Of a DNA stretch of 64,000 bases, positions 1 through 12,315 are shown one piece after another; the first letter of the stretch is position 1, and each line of letters begins with the position of its first letter. The position numbers and the translations under genes were made by a program. The notes below the pieces were generated by a model. That model made no database searches. It was not told where the DNA came from and was given only the letters and a program-made list of their open reading frames with translations. The DNA lies in contig NC_052619.1 in the NCBI RefSeq assembly GCF_016545825.1, positions 64,366,115 through 64,430,114 of the forward strand. The letters are read 5' to 3'. Source of the DNA: Eucalyptus grandis (lineage: Eukaryota; Streptophyta; Magnoliopsida; Myrtales; Myrtaceae).

Positions 1-1290
1 AAATTTACGTGAAATTTAATGTCGAGGATAACATAATTTGGGAAAGAGAGTGACGACTTGGTGGATTATGCACGCGTGAGAAATGCAACTTGAAATCTAA
101 GGCAAAAGGCGACAATGATAATCGTATGCATTTGAAATGTGAGGAGGTGATATAAGGATCGAAATCAAAAATGATATTAGCAATTTTCTTTTTTGGATTT
201 AGAACAAAAGATTTTTGAGTTTTTTGTGCAACTTTTAATTAAATGAATGGCCTAATTGTCTTATCTCAAAAAAGTTCTTCGAAGTTTCAAAATTCCAAAT
301 TTCACAATATTATGATAAAACCATGGTATGGTGATACTTACTATTATATATGTTAATCTCGTGAGAAGTAAATGATTTGGATAATATTTTTCTAAAAATA
401 ATCGCTTGTATTACTTACAAAAACGAATAGCGAAAAATATTTTCATTGTCAACAAAAATATTTAGATATAAATTATTTTTAATAATGAAAATATTTTTCA
501 TCAACTGATTATTTCAAGCAAAACAAATGGTTATTTTTTAGAACTATTTATTAAATTATTCACATTTCACAAAATAACTGAAGTTGAAGTAAGAGTTTTT
601 TTTTTTTTTATAATAAATTTCTATAGTTAGCTTTGCGACAACAATTGAAAGCAGAGAAAACGCAAAACCACTCACTTTTGGCATTTCTCGGCAGACCTGC
701 ACGATAAAGATGCCTTTTCCTTGCAAATGAAGTTATTGGTAAATTGTCACCTTTTATTTCTCTATTTTAATTTTTTTCATTAAAATTTTTAACTGGCTAA
801 GAATTGTAAAACCGTTGAAATAAGCAATTGCATACTACCCAAAACGGCAAACAAAGATGAAGCTCAAATTTACTTACAAACCACGCATAGCATGCGTTGG
901 TTCTAATTGGCATGATTTGAAGGTTGAATGTCAGATAAGTAAGATAGGAAAATAGCAAAAATCATTAGGAAAAGTCCTGGAGTGAATAATTATTCCATCG
1001 CTTTAACAAAATAATTTCCACTTTTTACCAAAAACAAAAGAAAAAGAAGCTCTTTTTTTTTTTAAAAAAAGAAAGGGTCAAATGGAAAAAAAAAAAAAAA
1101 AAACTATTCACTATTTACGACGTTGAATTTATAACCGCTCCTTCACTAAATTCCCTTAGTTATTATTACCACGATGGGAAAAGAAAGAACTAACTTTCCT
1201 TTTTTAAACTCTTTTTCACAGAACTCAAAAAGGTCAGTAACGTAATTTCAAGTAACCCCCAAAACGACTCCCCCAGGGGTCACTCCGTGT
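1..1290. other. AT-rich intergenic DNA upstream of eIF3a
   Basis: No coding region is supportable here. The stretch is AT-rich with several A and T runs. From about 726 onward it is the first copy of a tandem duplication: the sequence around 730-900 reappears, diverged, around 8630-8790. The last 100 bases lead into the eIF3a promoter. Confidence 0.6.
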
Positions 1291-1300
1291 CGTTTTCTTT

Positions 1301-1323
1301 TGGGCCCATCATCTAAACCCTAA
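1301..1323 (+). promoter_or_regulatory. Site II-like GGGCCCA plus telo-box in the eIF3a promoter
   Basis: TGGGCCCA lies at 1301-1308 and AAACCCTAA (a telo-box) at 1315-1323, just before a CT-rich leader. In plants this pair is a known signature of promoters of translation-machinery and other growth-linked genes, which fits eIF3a. The transcription start is inferred to lie just downstream. The tandem copy at 9.7-10.3 kb has lost both motifs. Confidence 0.6.
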
Positions 1324-2441
1324 CCTCGCTCCCATCTCATCTCTCCCTCTCGCTCGACTCTCTCCCTCTCTCACTACCCCTAACGCAGCCGCTCGGCCCG
1401 CGACTCCTCCCCTCCCCCGGCGCGGCGGCTCTTGGCGGCGGACGGCGACTGCGGCGAATCGGCGGCCTCGACCGACGGTAAGACCAGCGAGCTCCGCTAG
1501 CTCGATCCTCTGCACGTTCGCCGCGCCGTTTTTCCGGATTTTTTTTTTCTTTTTTTCCCCCCTTTTCTTTTCGACGAAGAGTTTTGATGCGGATTCGCCT
1601 CGGGTTCTAGCCGTTTGGGGATAGGTTTCGTCGCGGTAGATTCGAGCGGTGATCCAGATCTTGGGCGAGAGTTTGAGAATCCTCCTCTGGTTTTAGATTC
1701 GCGATACGCAGGTTTTGAAATACTCGGCAATCGTCGATGCAGCTGGTAAATCTTGATCCTAGGGTTGATGGAGATGCGTTCGTTTGCGTGAAAACATCAC
1801 CGAGAAACGGCACTTCTTGTGTACTTTTATGGAGTTTCTCCGGCTTATGGACCGAAATAAGTTCTTAGAACGAGCCAATTTTCGCGATTCCGTGCACGTG
1901 TCGGCTACCGGTTTCCGATTGATTTTACTCCGCTACGCTTGTTGTGGCTTTAGAAGGAATGGAGTGATGTAAATGATTGTGTTCTGCTTCGGAATTTTCT
2001 GTTGGGGTCACTCGTGCATGTATGGTACGTGCATTGGAGGTTCTAGCGTTGGTGGGCAGTTTTGTTTGTTCGAATGGATATGGGAGTGTGAATCTTGAAC
2101 TTTTGCTTGTGCTTTACTTAGTTGCGGTGGTTTGCTGGGTATTGGTGGATGGGCTGACGTAATAGCGTACTGGGATATGGAGTATTAGGTGTTTGATTTA
2201 ATGAAAAAGGTAGGTCCTTCCTAGATTTCTTATCGCTATCATCTATGTTGTTTTCCTGTTTATTATGGTTTTTTCATTGTTTCCTTGCAAAAAGAAAATA
2301 AAATTTTCGAACCAATTGTTTGTAATTTGGGACGATACCCAGCTTAAGGTGCCACCAATTGTGCAACTTCATATGTTATGCTTCTGGCATCAACATTTTA
2401 TGTTTTCTCGTATTTTGACAGGCTGAAAGAAGAGCTGGAAC

Positions 2442-5400
2442 ATGTCGACTTTCGTGAAACCAGAGAATGCATTGAAACGAGCTGAAGGTAATCTTGAGTT
2501 TCCTCTCTGCCAAACACATTTGGTTGGAAAAACTTCATGAATCTCCTGCCTAGTATACTTTCTTTTCTCCCTTTGAAGTTCTTTTGAGAGAATAGTTAGT
2601 TATCATCTTTGTTAGAGTCCTTTTTCTCAACATGGAGTTTTGCTGACAAAGTTTGTTATTGTGTGGATGCAGAGCTGATAAATGTTGGGCAGAAGCAAGA
2701 TGCTCTGCAAGCACTTCATGATCTCATTACCTCGAAGAGATCCCGAGCGTGGCAAAAGACCCTTGAGAGGATTATGTTTAAGTACATTGAGCTATGTGTC
2801 GATATGCGCAGGGGGAGGTTTGCCAAGGATGGTCTGATTCAGTATCGCATTGTATGTCAACAAGTGAATGTGACCTCTTTGGAGGAGGTGATCAAGCACT
2901 TCATGCATCTCTCAACAGAGAAAGCAGAGCAGGCGCGAAGCCAGGCACAAGCCTTGGAAGAAGCTTTGGATGTTGATGATCTCGAGGCAGATAAGAGACC
3001 AGAGGATTTAATGTTGAGTTATGTCAGTGGAGAGAAGGGAAAGGATAGGTCTGACAGGGAGCTAGTTACTCCTTGGTTCAAGTTTCTGTGGGAAACATAT
3101 AGGACGGTGCTTGAAATATTGCGAAACAACTCAAAGTTGGAGGCTCTTTATGCGGTAATTTCTTTGGGACATTTGTCAAAGCATGTTGTTAATTATATGT
3201 ATTTGTAGAAAGGCAGTTTGAAGTTGTCGATCTATGTAGTCTCTCTAGCAATATATGGTTGTGATAGTGTTCTATATTTATACTGAAGTTCTTATACTGT
3301 AGGCCTCTTCTACCTGTTTTAAAATTTTTAATGCGAATGTCCTTATCGTTGCATTTTATGGGACATCCAGGTGGATGATAAATGGATATTGCCAGCTCAT
3401 TTCTCTCTAGTCAGATTATGCAAAAAATTTTAGACCACGAGGCAACTTCTTGATGATCCTCATAGACGAATTTGGTTTTTTTTCTTGATTGGTAATGTGA
3501 GCTTTTATAGGATCAGGACGATAAAAGAGAACTATTTATGGTAACATAAAGGGGAATTTGTTGCTGAATTCAAGTGTGGTGTATCTGCAATTATCACGAC
3601 AATCAGCTTTCTAGCAGAAGTCTGCATTTTATAATGTGTATCTTGTGTCATGGACAGATGACTGCCCACCGAGCATTCCAATTTTGCAAGCAGTATAAAC
3701 GTACAACGGAGTTTCGGAGATTGTGTGAGATAATTCGAAATCATCTTGCGAATCTCAACAAGTACAGAGATCAAAGGGACCGACCTGATCTGTCAGCTCC
3801 AGAGAGTCTGCAACTTTACTTAGATACCAGATTTGAGCAATTAAAGATTGCCACTGAACTTGAACTGTGGCAGGTCTCTGTATAGTTATCAACTTTGGTA
3901 TGGTTTCTTTTCCTTTTAGTTGTGTAATTGTTGTTCTCATAAAGTTTTATTCTTTCCTGCAGGAAGCTTTCCGCTCAGTTGAGGATATTCATGGATTGAT
4001 GTGCATGGTTAAGAAAACCCCCAAGGCATCCTTGATGGTGGTTTACTACGCAAAATTAACTGAAATCTTCTGGATTTCATCTAGCCATCTCTATCATGCT
4101 TATGCGTGGTTGAAGCTTTTTAATCTTCAGAAAAGTTTTAATAAAAACTTAAGTCAGAAGGACTTGCAACTGATTGCATCATCAGTTGTCTTGGCTGCAC
4201 TCTCTGTTGCCCCATATGAGCGCACTCGTCATGCATCGCATATGGAGTCTGAAAACGAGAAGGAACGCAACTTGAGGATGGCTGATCTTATAGGATTCAA
4301 CGTTGATCCCAAACTTGAGAGTAGAGAGATGGTAACTATACTTCAGTGCCCCTCATAGTAATTGATATTTAGTTTGGGCTTTATTAATATTCTTCTTTTT
4401 TTCACAGCTTTCACGGTCATCTCTCCTCTCTGAACTGGTAAGATCGGAAGTATCTTTTCATAGTTACTTCTTAATAGTTTGAGGTGGATATGTACTCTTG
4501 CTGTTATTTCGTGCCAGAATTCACGACTTTGCATTCGTACTAGCCACGATTTTTTATCTGTATAAATCTTAGCGGTGCAGAAGTTTATTTATCACATTTT
4601 TTGGATTGTTCTATTTATTCTCATTGCTTTTTGGTGCCTATATTTTACAAAACTGCAGGTTGCGAAGGGTGTCCTTAACTTTGCTACTCCTGAAGTGAAA
4701 GATCTTTACCATCTTTTGGAGCATGAGTTTCTTCCGCTGGATCTTGCAATGAAGGCGCAGCCCTTGTTAGTTAAAATTTCCAAACTTGGGGGTAAGCTTG
4801 CTTCAGCATCTTCTGTGCCAGAAGTGCAGTTGGCCCAGTATGTTTCTGCTCTGGAAAGAATTGCCACCCTGAGGTTGCTTAAGCAGGTACTTTAAAGTGC
4901 TCTACATTGTTTATTGACTCTCATTATGGGTACTATAAAGAAATATTTCTATGTCATTCTTGTGGAAAATGTTGATGAATTTAATTTGTTCTTTCTTTCT
5001 TATTTCAGATGTCCCAGGTGTATCAAACTATGAAAATTGAGAAGCTCTCACAGATGATTCCCTTTTTTGATTTCTTGGTTGTCGAGAAGATTTCAGTGGA
5101 CGCTGTCAAGCACAGCTTTATTTCTTTGAAAGTTGATCATGCCAAAGGTGTTGTTTTGTTTGGCAATCAGGTTAGTTATTTTCTTGGTGTGATTATTTGC
5201 ATGGTATGCCAGGATGTAGACTTAGATTTTTAGATAATGTCTGTCAGTATACATTTGCTATAGAAGAGTTTGATGTGGTAGAGGTACTTATCTTGGAAAA
5301 CAAATCATGGTGCTTGGTAGTTCACTTTACTATTGTGTTACTAACCCAAAAAAAGAAAAAGTTTCTGTGTCATCTTATCTTGAAGTTGAGTGTGTTTAAG

Positions 5401-8178
5401 GGTCTACCGCCCATCTTGATGTAAGAAAGTGGATCATAAGGAACAATTTGGTAAAGGTTGGAGACTTGTCTTGTCATGTGATATTAGTCAATCTTGAAAC
5501 TTTTGTGGTGAGTTTTTCACTTTCCTTCTTAGTGTCATGGCATATGGGTGGCTGTGTAGATGGAGAAATACTGTCAAGCTTTTAGAAAGTTTATTTTTCC
5601 TTCTACTTTTCGAGAGTAGCTTGTGCCACTGATCTTCTGATGGGACATTAACAAGATTAATTTGCATGTGCTATCTGTAGTTGTGTACTGAATTTCGCGG
5701 AAGCATGCATAAAATTCTTGTCACTAATAGTGCATGACATGTTCACCTTTGTGATTTTTGTAATATAAGTCTATAGTGATCTTTGCCTCCCTCTTGATAG
5801 CACTGTTGTCAAATTTGTACTTCAGTTCTGTGCATCATTCTTTGTCTTTAAGTTTACTCGAGCTTTTGGATCATTTGAACTGTAAGTGGTGTATAGTTGT
5901 ATTTTGCTTGTGATTTTGTTGATGGAATGTCTTAGCCTACATCTCTGTTTGAGACATCTGTCTTGTTTATTGTGGGGTTGCTACCTTATTATTCTTGCAT
6001 CATTTCTTTTAGGGTCTTGAATCTGATGCCTTGCAAAATCACCTGGCACTGCTTACTGAGAACTTGAATAAAGCAATGGCCATGATATACGCTCCTGTCA
6101 AGAAAGGGTCAAAGTTAGGTGAAATGTTGCCAGGTTTAGCAGAGACTATAGACAAGGAACACAAGAGACTTCTTGCTCGAAAATCAATTATTGAGAAACG
6201 TAAAGAAGAGCATGAGCGACAGTTACTTGAAATGGTAACCTGCTTACTCTTGACTTGATTCTGTTGCTTCAATGCTTGAATGCTCACATACTCTACTCCA
6301 TTGCTGTGAGTCATTCTCATTTAATTTTTATTTTTTCTCAAAGGAACGTGAGGAGGAGTCAAGGAGGCTAAAGCTGCAGAAGATAACTGAGGAGGCAGAG
6401 CAGAAGAGGCTTGCATCTGAGTTTGAGCAAAGGAAGAATCAAAGGATCCTCAAGGAAATAGAAGAAAGGGAACTTGAAGAAGCACAGGCCTTGCTTCAGG
6501 AAGCTGAAAAACGCAGTAAAAAGAAGGGAAAGAAGCCGATTCTAGAAGGAGTATGTTGAAGATGTCTTTCATATCCTATTTTTATGAGTGGAGAGACATC
6601 TTCTGATGCTTTTTGTGCAATTTTTTCAGGAAAAGGTGACAAAAGAATCGTTGATGGAGCTTGCTAGGAGTGAGCAACTTAGGGAGAGGCAGGAAATGGA
6701 GAAGAAATTGCAAAAGCTATCAAAGACAATGGATTACTTAGAAAGAGCAAAGAGAGAGGAGGCGGCTCCATTGATTGAAGCTGCATTCCAGCAGCGATTG
6801 GTTGAAGAGAAGGTGCTTCATGAACACGAGCAGCAGGTGTGTTTTTGAACTTCTGCAAAAGCTAACTTTACATGTACACAAGATGGTATTATATTATACA
6901 GAGAAATGCATGACTGCGAGGCTTCTTCTGATAAAGTAGGTTGGCCTATTATGTAGTATAAAAATTTGACATAATTTAGTATTATCCATTCTGAAACCCG
7001 ACTTAAATGGGTTCTGTAGTCTGATTATCGTTTTTCATGGTAATTTTCAGCAAGAAATTGAGCTAAGCAGGCAGCGGCATGATGGGGACCTCAAAGAGAA
7101 GAATAGGCTTACCCGTATGTTAGACAACAAGGTCAGAACCCAGAGTTGACATTTAGCAAACCTTTTCTTGTGTTGGCTATGACCTGTTTTTTTTTTAAGG
7201 TTTTTTTTTTTTTTAAATTATTATCTGCAACGTTATTGGATTGATCTTGACACATGCACAATCTCTTTTTCAGGCGATATTCCAAGAAAGAGTCATGAGC
7301 CGCCGTCAGGCAGAATATGACCGGCTAAAGGCTCAGAGCGAGGAGCAAGTTAGGCTGGAACTCCAGGCCAGGAAACAGCAGAGAGAAGCAAAGAGGAAGA
7401 AACTGTTCTTTTTGACAGAAGAAGAGAAACGGCGTCAAAGGTTACTTGAAGAGGAGGAAGCTCGAAGGCGTGAAGGTACTTTATCTAAATAATTAATGTC
7501 TCTGAGTCCCATTAGCCCTTCTCTCTTCCAAAAGCTTCTATGGTGGAGAATTATAGTGCTTTTGTAGTGCTTTGGCAGGCAACATTCATGGCCCTGGTTA
7601 CAATAGATCTTTGAATTTTCATCTCTCTTATTATATGTTAGATTTATGGATTTGTTATGATCATGCTGTGGACATCCTCATGACTGAGGCATGTAAAACT
7701 TGCAGAGGCCGAGAGGCGCCGTAAAGAAGAAGCTGAAAGAAAAGCTAAATTGGATGAGATTGTTGAGAAACAGAGGCAAAGAGAGAAGGAACTGGAAGAG
7801 AAAGAAAAGCAATGGAAAGAGACTATCTTGGGCCACTCCAGGCCAGTGGAGCCTCCCCCTGCTTCTACTCCTGTTGAGCCTGCTGCTGCCCCTGCTGCTG
7901 CTGCCCCCGCTGCTGCCGCTGCCGCTGCCCCTGCCGCTGCCGCTGCCGCTGCTTCAAATACTGGAAGGTATGTGCCCAAGTTCCTTAGAGAGAAGACTGA
8001 AGGCCCAGGAGGCGCACCTCCACCAGAACCTGACCGCTGGGGTAGTAGAGGTAGACCAGACGACCGCTACTCCCAGCCTGGTGACAGATGGCGCAGTGAT
8101 GACCGTAGGCCCTCCGCCTTTGGTGGTGGCTCAAGGTCCACCTGGTCATCATCGAGGCCACGCCCTGGAGAACGCTGA
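2442..8178 (+). CDS. TIF3A1: Eukaryotic translation initiation factor 3 subunit A (eIF3a), complete
   Basis: Core subunit of the eIF3 complex, which in the cytosol bridges the 40S ribosome and mRNA during translation initiation. Coding exons are 2442-2487, 2673-3154, 3658-3873, 3963-4331, 4408-4437, 4659-4886, 5009-5170, 6013-6234, 6344-6550, 6630-6836, 7051-7131, 7274-7475 and 7706-8178. All introns are GT-AG and phases join to 974 residues, close to the family length of about 990. A leader exon ending at 1477 and a leader intron (1478-2421) precede the ATG. The N-terminus [18 protein letters not shown] and the [20 protein letters not shown] stretch are strongly conserved eIF3a sequence. The PCI/winged-helix part ends near residue 511. 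It is followed by a long Glu/Arg/Lys-rich coiled coil (about 550-860), an Ala/Pro-rich spacer (about 870-905) and an Arg/Asp/Ser-rich tail. Exon 6 of the gene is only 30 nt. Identification is secure; leader exon boundaries are inferred. Confidence 0.95.
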
Positions 8179-8620
8179 AAGTGGTAATCGCTGTTCAATC
8201 AAGTTATCTCGGACCGTTCATCTTTTCAGGAGCGCAGCTTTGAACCCCCATGTGGCTGGCAAGGAAATGGTTTTGCCATAATTTTGAGGAATGATTGTTA
8301 AGTTATTGTTTCTCCTGTCTACTATATGAGTAAAAATAATTTTGTCTTTTATTTAGAACGCGGCCCATTGCTCGTACATTCACCTGCTAGGGCATTGGTC
8401 CCCAATGAATTTATCCTGTGGATATTGATGTGTTGAGTTTTGTGTTAAAAGACCTTTCGGCCGAATGTTCAAGATCTAGTTTGTTCCCTCACTTGTGCGC
8501 CTGCTTTATTTATCCTGGTTCTCTGTTTTTTTTTTTTTTTTTTTGGTCGAAATCCTGGTTCTCTTATATGTTGTACATTTCCATGTGTCCCGGCTGAGAT
8601 TTGTTCAAAAAAAAATAAAA
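8179..8620 (+). other. eIF3a 3' UTR and flank
   Basis: Noncoding sequence downstream of the eIF3a stop. It is recognisably repeated at 12316-12680 behind the truncated copy, which marks the end of the tandemly duplicated unit. A poly-T run sits near 8527-8545. No defined polyadenylation site can be assigned by eye. Confidence 0.5.
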
Positions 8621-8924
8621 TGAAAATGAAGTCTTTGATAAATTGTCTCCTTTTCTTCCTCTATTTTAATATGTATTTTTCATTAATTTTTTCAAAGTCT
8701 TAAGAGTCGTGGAACTGTCGAAAATAGTCAACTGCCCACTACCCAAAACATTAAAAAAGATGCCCAAATTTACTTACAAAATGCGCGCGCTCCCCCGCGT
8801 GGCACGTGTTGGTCATAGTTTGCTCGATTAGTTTTAAAGAATGATCTGACTTATTGATTAGTCAATGGCATTTCCATCCTTTACCCCCTTTTTTTTTTCC
8901 TTTTTTCTAATTTTATCTTTCTTC

Positions 8925-9140
8925 TTTGTCGGCAATTGGTGGCCACTAGCAATCACTGGCCATGCCCGGGCGAGGCAACCCTCGCCTTGGTTGAGGTTGA
9001 CCTTGCTTGCCATAGGCAAGGCAGCCCTTGCTAGATCCCCTCCTTAGTGGCTAGCGAGAGATTATCTCACCTTGGTGAGGTGACCCTCGATCTAGGCGAG
9101 GATTGCAACTCTCCTTAGTAGTTGGTGAGGACCTAAGCCC
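8925..9140. repeat. GC-rich dispersed repeat segment
   Basis: A GC-rich patch in AT-rich surroundings, with repeated GGCGAGG / CCTCGCC-type and CTCACCTTGGTGAGG-type words. A similar patch lies at 48550-48690 inside a TIR-bounded element. It has no counterpart in the first eIF3a unit, so it entered after or during the duplication. Element class is not determined. Confidence 0.4.
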
Positions 9141-9754
9141 CCGTTAATGCTCATCCAAAAAGAAAATTAAAATTATCTTTTGACAAAAATACGTTTGATC
9201 AAGCAAAATATTTAGTGGTCGGCAACAGGCAATGTTAGATCTTTTTTTGAAATTGTTATTGCCACTTTAAACCCTTATGATCACATTAAATCCTTATTTG
9301 ATAAAACAAGTGCACTTCACACATTCATTTGGAATTTTTCCTAACAGTCTTGAATTGAATGTGCGCTCTCTACCAAAAACGAAAGAAAGAAAGGGAAAAG
9401 AGGAATTAAATTACCTTGAATTTATTACTACTTTGAATTTATAAGCGCTCCTTCACTAAATTCCCTTAATTATTACGTAATGGAAAAGAAGAATTAAATT
9501 ACCTTTTGTTAACTCTTTTATAGGTCGAATGTATTTAGCCAGAAGAGAGGTGAGCACTGTTTTTTTCGTCTGAAGATTTTAGCCCTCATGAGTTGTCTTG
9601 GGTTTGTCCTCTCGAAATTGACATCAACTGTCCGAGAAAAAAAAAAATAAATTTCATCGTGATCAAAATATTAGTAACGTAATTTCTAAAAATCTAAAAC
9701 GACTCTCCTACAAGTCACTTCGTTCCTTCTCTTATCTTTATCATTTTCTAAATA

Positions 9755-10180
9755 GGAGTGAGCGGTTTCAGATTTTATATAAATTTCACTTGAAATTTGA
9801 AATTTACCTATTGAAGCAACTTTCTTATTTTTTGGAATTTAAAATAGATTCCATCTATATTATTAATTAAAGTATTATAATGAATTGTCACTTCAGTTAT
9901 TAACACCTTTCTATTGCAATTCACATATCATAACTTATATTTAGATATGCGAATAATATGAAATATAAACAAAATAAAAGTCTCGTATTATAGAATAGAA
10001 ACTCAGACAAGTGGTTTTAAATTACATCATAAAATACATATAAAAGAAAACACAAACTTATTTTAAATTTTAAGTTTCACCAGCCTAGAATCTGAAATCT
10101 TCTTGTTGAAAGAAGTTTTCCATTTTTGACACTTGAAACTTACCTTAGATACTTCGGAACTTAGCCATAGTCTTTGGTCC
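9755..10180. mobile_element. Putative MITE in the promoter of the truncated eIF3a copy
   Basis: An AT-rich insert of roughly 430-480 bp interrupts sequence that is continuous in unit 1 between about 1312 and 1330. Its ends carry imperfect inverted similarity: TTTCAGATT followed by a TGAAATTT-type stretch near 9765-9800, and the reverse complement near 10065-10110. It contains no ORF. The exact ends and target duplication were not resolved by eye. Confidence 0.4.
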
Positions 10181-11273
10181 TAATTCTACTCTAGATCCAT
10201 GCTTTACTTCTAGTTAAATCCATGCTTTACTCCTGGTTAACGACCCAAACTTCTCTCTCTCGACCCTCTCCCTCACTATCCCTCACGCAGCTGCTCGGCC
10301 CGCGACTCTCTTTCCCGGCACGGCGGCTTTGGCGGCGGACGGCGACTGTGGTAAATTGAGTACCTCGACCGACTGTAATACAAGCGTCCGCTAGGTCGAT
10401 CCTCTATAAGTTGGCCGCACGTTTTTCCGGAGTGTTTCTTTTTATTTACTCTCTTTTTGATGAATAGTTTTGATGCGGATCACTTGGGTTCTAGGCGTTT
10501 GAGGAGAGGTTTCGTCGTGGTAGATTCGGGTGGTGATCGTTGGATCTTGAGCGAGAGTCGAGAATCCTCTAGTTTTAGATGCGTGAGACACATCGTCAAT
10601 TGAGCTGGTAAATATCCATCGTATGATTGATGGAGATGCATTCGTTTGCGTAAAAAATGGCCGAGGAACGGCACTTTTTATATGCTTGATGGAGCGTCGC
10701 CGGGTCATAGCACCAAAATAAGTTCTTGAAACAAGCCGATTTCGCAATTCCATGCGCATGTCGACTACCGGTTACCGATTGGTTTTACTCCGCTAGGCTT
10801 GTTGTTGCTTTAGAAGGAATGGAATGATATAATGATTGTGTTCTGCTTCAGATTTTCTGTTGGGGTCATTCGTGCATTGAAGGTTCTAGTGTTGGTGGGT
10901 AGTTTTGTTTGTTGAATGGGTACGTGGGAGTGAATCTTGAATCATTGATTGTGCTTTATTTAGTTGTGGCGGTGTACTGGGTATTGGTTGATGGGCTGAT
11001 GAAATTGCTTACTAGGGGATATGGAGTCATAGGTGTTTAATTTAATGAAAAGGCAGGTCTTTCTTAAATGTATTATCGCTAACTTCTATGTTTTCTTCAT
11101 GGTTATTATGGTTTCCTTTTTTGTTTCCTTGCAAACAGAAAATAAATTTATTGAACCAATTGTACAGTACACAGCTTAAGGTGCCAACAATTGTGCAACT
11201 TCATATGCCATGCTTGTGGCATCGACATTTTATGTTACCTCAACTCTTGACAGGCTGAAAGAAGAGCTGGAAC

Positions 11274-12315
11274 ATGGCGACTTTTGTGAAACCAGAGGAT
11301 GCATTGAAACGAGATGAAGGTAATCTTGAGTTTCCTCTTTGCCAAACATATATTCTAGTTTGGTCGGAAGAACTTCATGAGTCTCATGCCTAGCATACTT
11401 CTATTTTTTTCCCTTTGAAGCTCATTTGAGAGAATATTTAGTTATCATATTAGTCAGAGTCCTTTTTCAAAACATGGATTTTTGCTGACAAAGTTTATTT
11501 TCGTGTGGATACAGAGGAGGAGAAATAACCAATGTCTCTAATTCCCTTCCCCCCTCTCTTTCAAAATCTCCTATAGTGGAGAATTATAGTGCTTTTATAG
11601 TGCTTTGGCAGGCAACTATCATGGCCTTGGTTACTTTGGGTCTTTGAATTTTCATTTCTCTTGCTACTCGTTAGATTTATGGATTCATTATGATTGCATT
11701 GTGGACGTCGTCATGACTGAGCATTTAAAACTTGCAGAGGCCGAGAGGTGCCACAAAGAACAGGCTGAAAGAAAAGCTAAATTGGATGAGATTGGTGAGA
11801 AACAGAGGCAAAGGGAGAGGGAACTGGAAGAGAAAGAAAAGCAATGGAAAGAAACTATCTTGGGCCCCTCCAGGCCGGTGGAGCCTCCCCCTGCTTCTAA
11901 CCCCACTGTGGCGGCAGCTGCTGCCACCCCTGCTGCTGCTGCTGCCGCCGCCACTGCACCTGCTGCTGCCGCCGACACTGCACCTGCTGCTGCCGCCACT
12001 CCAAACCCTTTCAGGTATGTGCCCAGGTTCCTCAGAGAGAGGACTGAAGGCTCAGGAGCCGCACCTCCACCAAAACCCGAACGTCGGAAGTATGTGCCCA
12101 GGTTCCTCAGAGAGAGGACTGAAGGCTCAGGAGCCACACCTCCACCAAAACCCGACCGTCGGAGTAGTAGAGGTAGACAGGACGACCGCTACTCCCAGCC
12201 TAGTGACGGATGGCGCAATGATGAGCATAGGCCCTCCTCCGCCTTTGGCAGCGGCGGTGGCGGCTCAAGGTCCACCCAGTCATCATCCAGGCCATCGCAC
12301 GATGGAGAACGCTGA
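11274..12315 (+). CDS. Truncated eIF3a-like mini-gene (first plus last coding exon)
   Basis: Remnant of a tandem copy of eIF3a. The first coding exon (11274-11319) and the last (11738-12315) both remain open. Exon 1 ends in phase 1 with a good GT donor, and the last exon begins in the matching phase after CTTGCAG, so direct splicing gives a 207-residue protein. It would hold the first 15 residues of eIF3a plus the end of the coiled coil, the Ala/Pro-rich spacer and the Arg/Asp/Ser tail, and would lack the PCI core needed to assemble eIF3. A remnant acceptor at 11513-11514, if used, gives an immediate TAA. Within the last exon a 75-bp unit is duplicated in frame. Expression is unknown and the promoter looks damaged. 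It may be a pseudogene or a small novel protein gene. Confidence 0.5.
12016..12165 (+). repeat. 75-bp in-frame tandem duplication
   Basis: The unit starting at 12016 is repeated starting at 12091 with only a few differences, adding 25 residues around YVPRFLRERTEGSG. The parental eIF3a exon has one copy. Its near identity suggests it is younger than the gene duplication. Confidence 0.85.

Noticed and set aside
1309..1730. Short minus-strand ORFs over the eIF3a leader
   Set aside because: Antisense to a leader exon with CT-rich composition; no family match.
7644..7979. Ala-rich antisense ORF (also 11688-12137)
   Set aside because: Shadow of the GCC/GCT repeats encoding the Ala-rich spacer of eIF3a and its copy.
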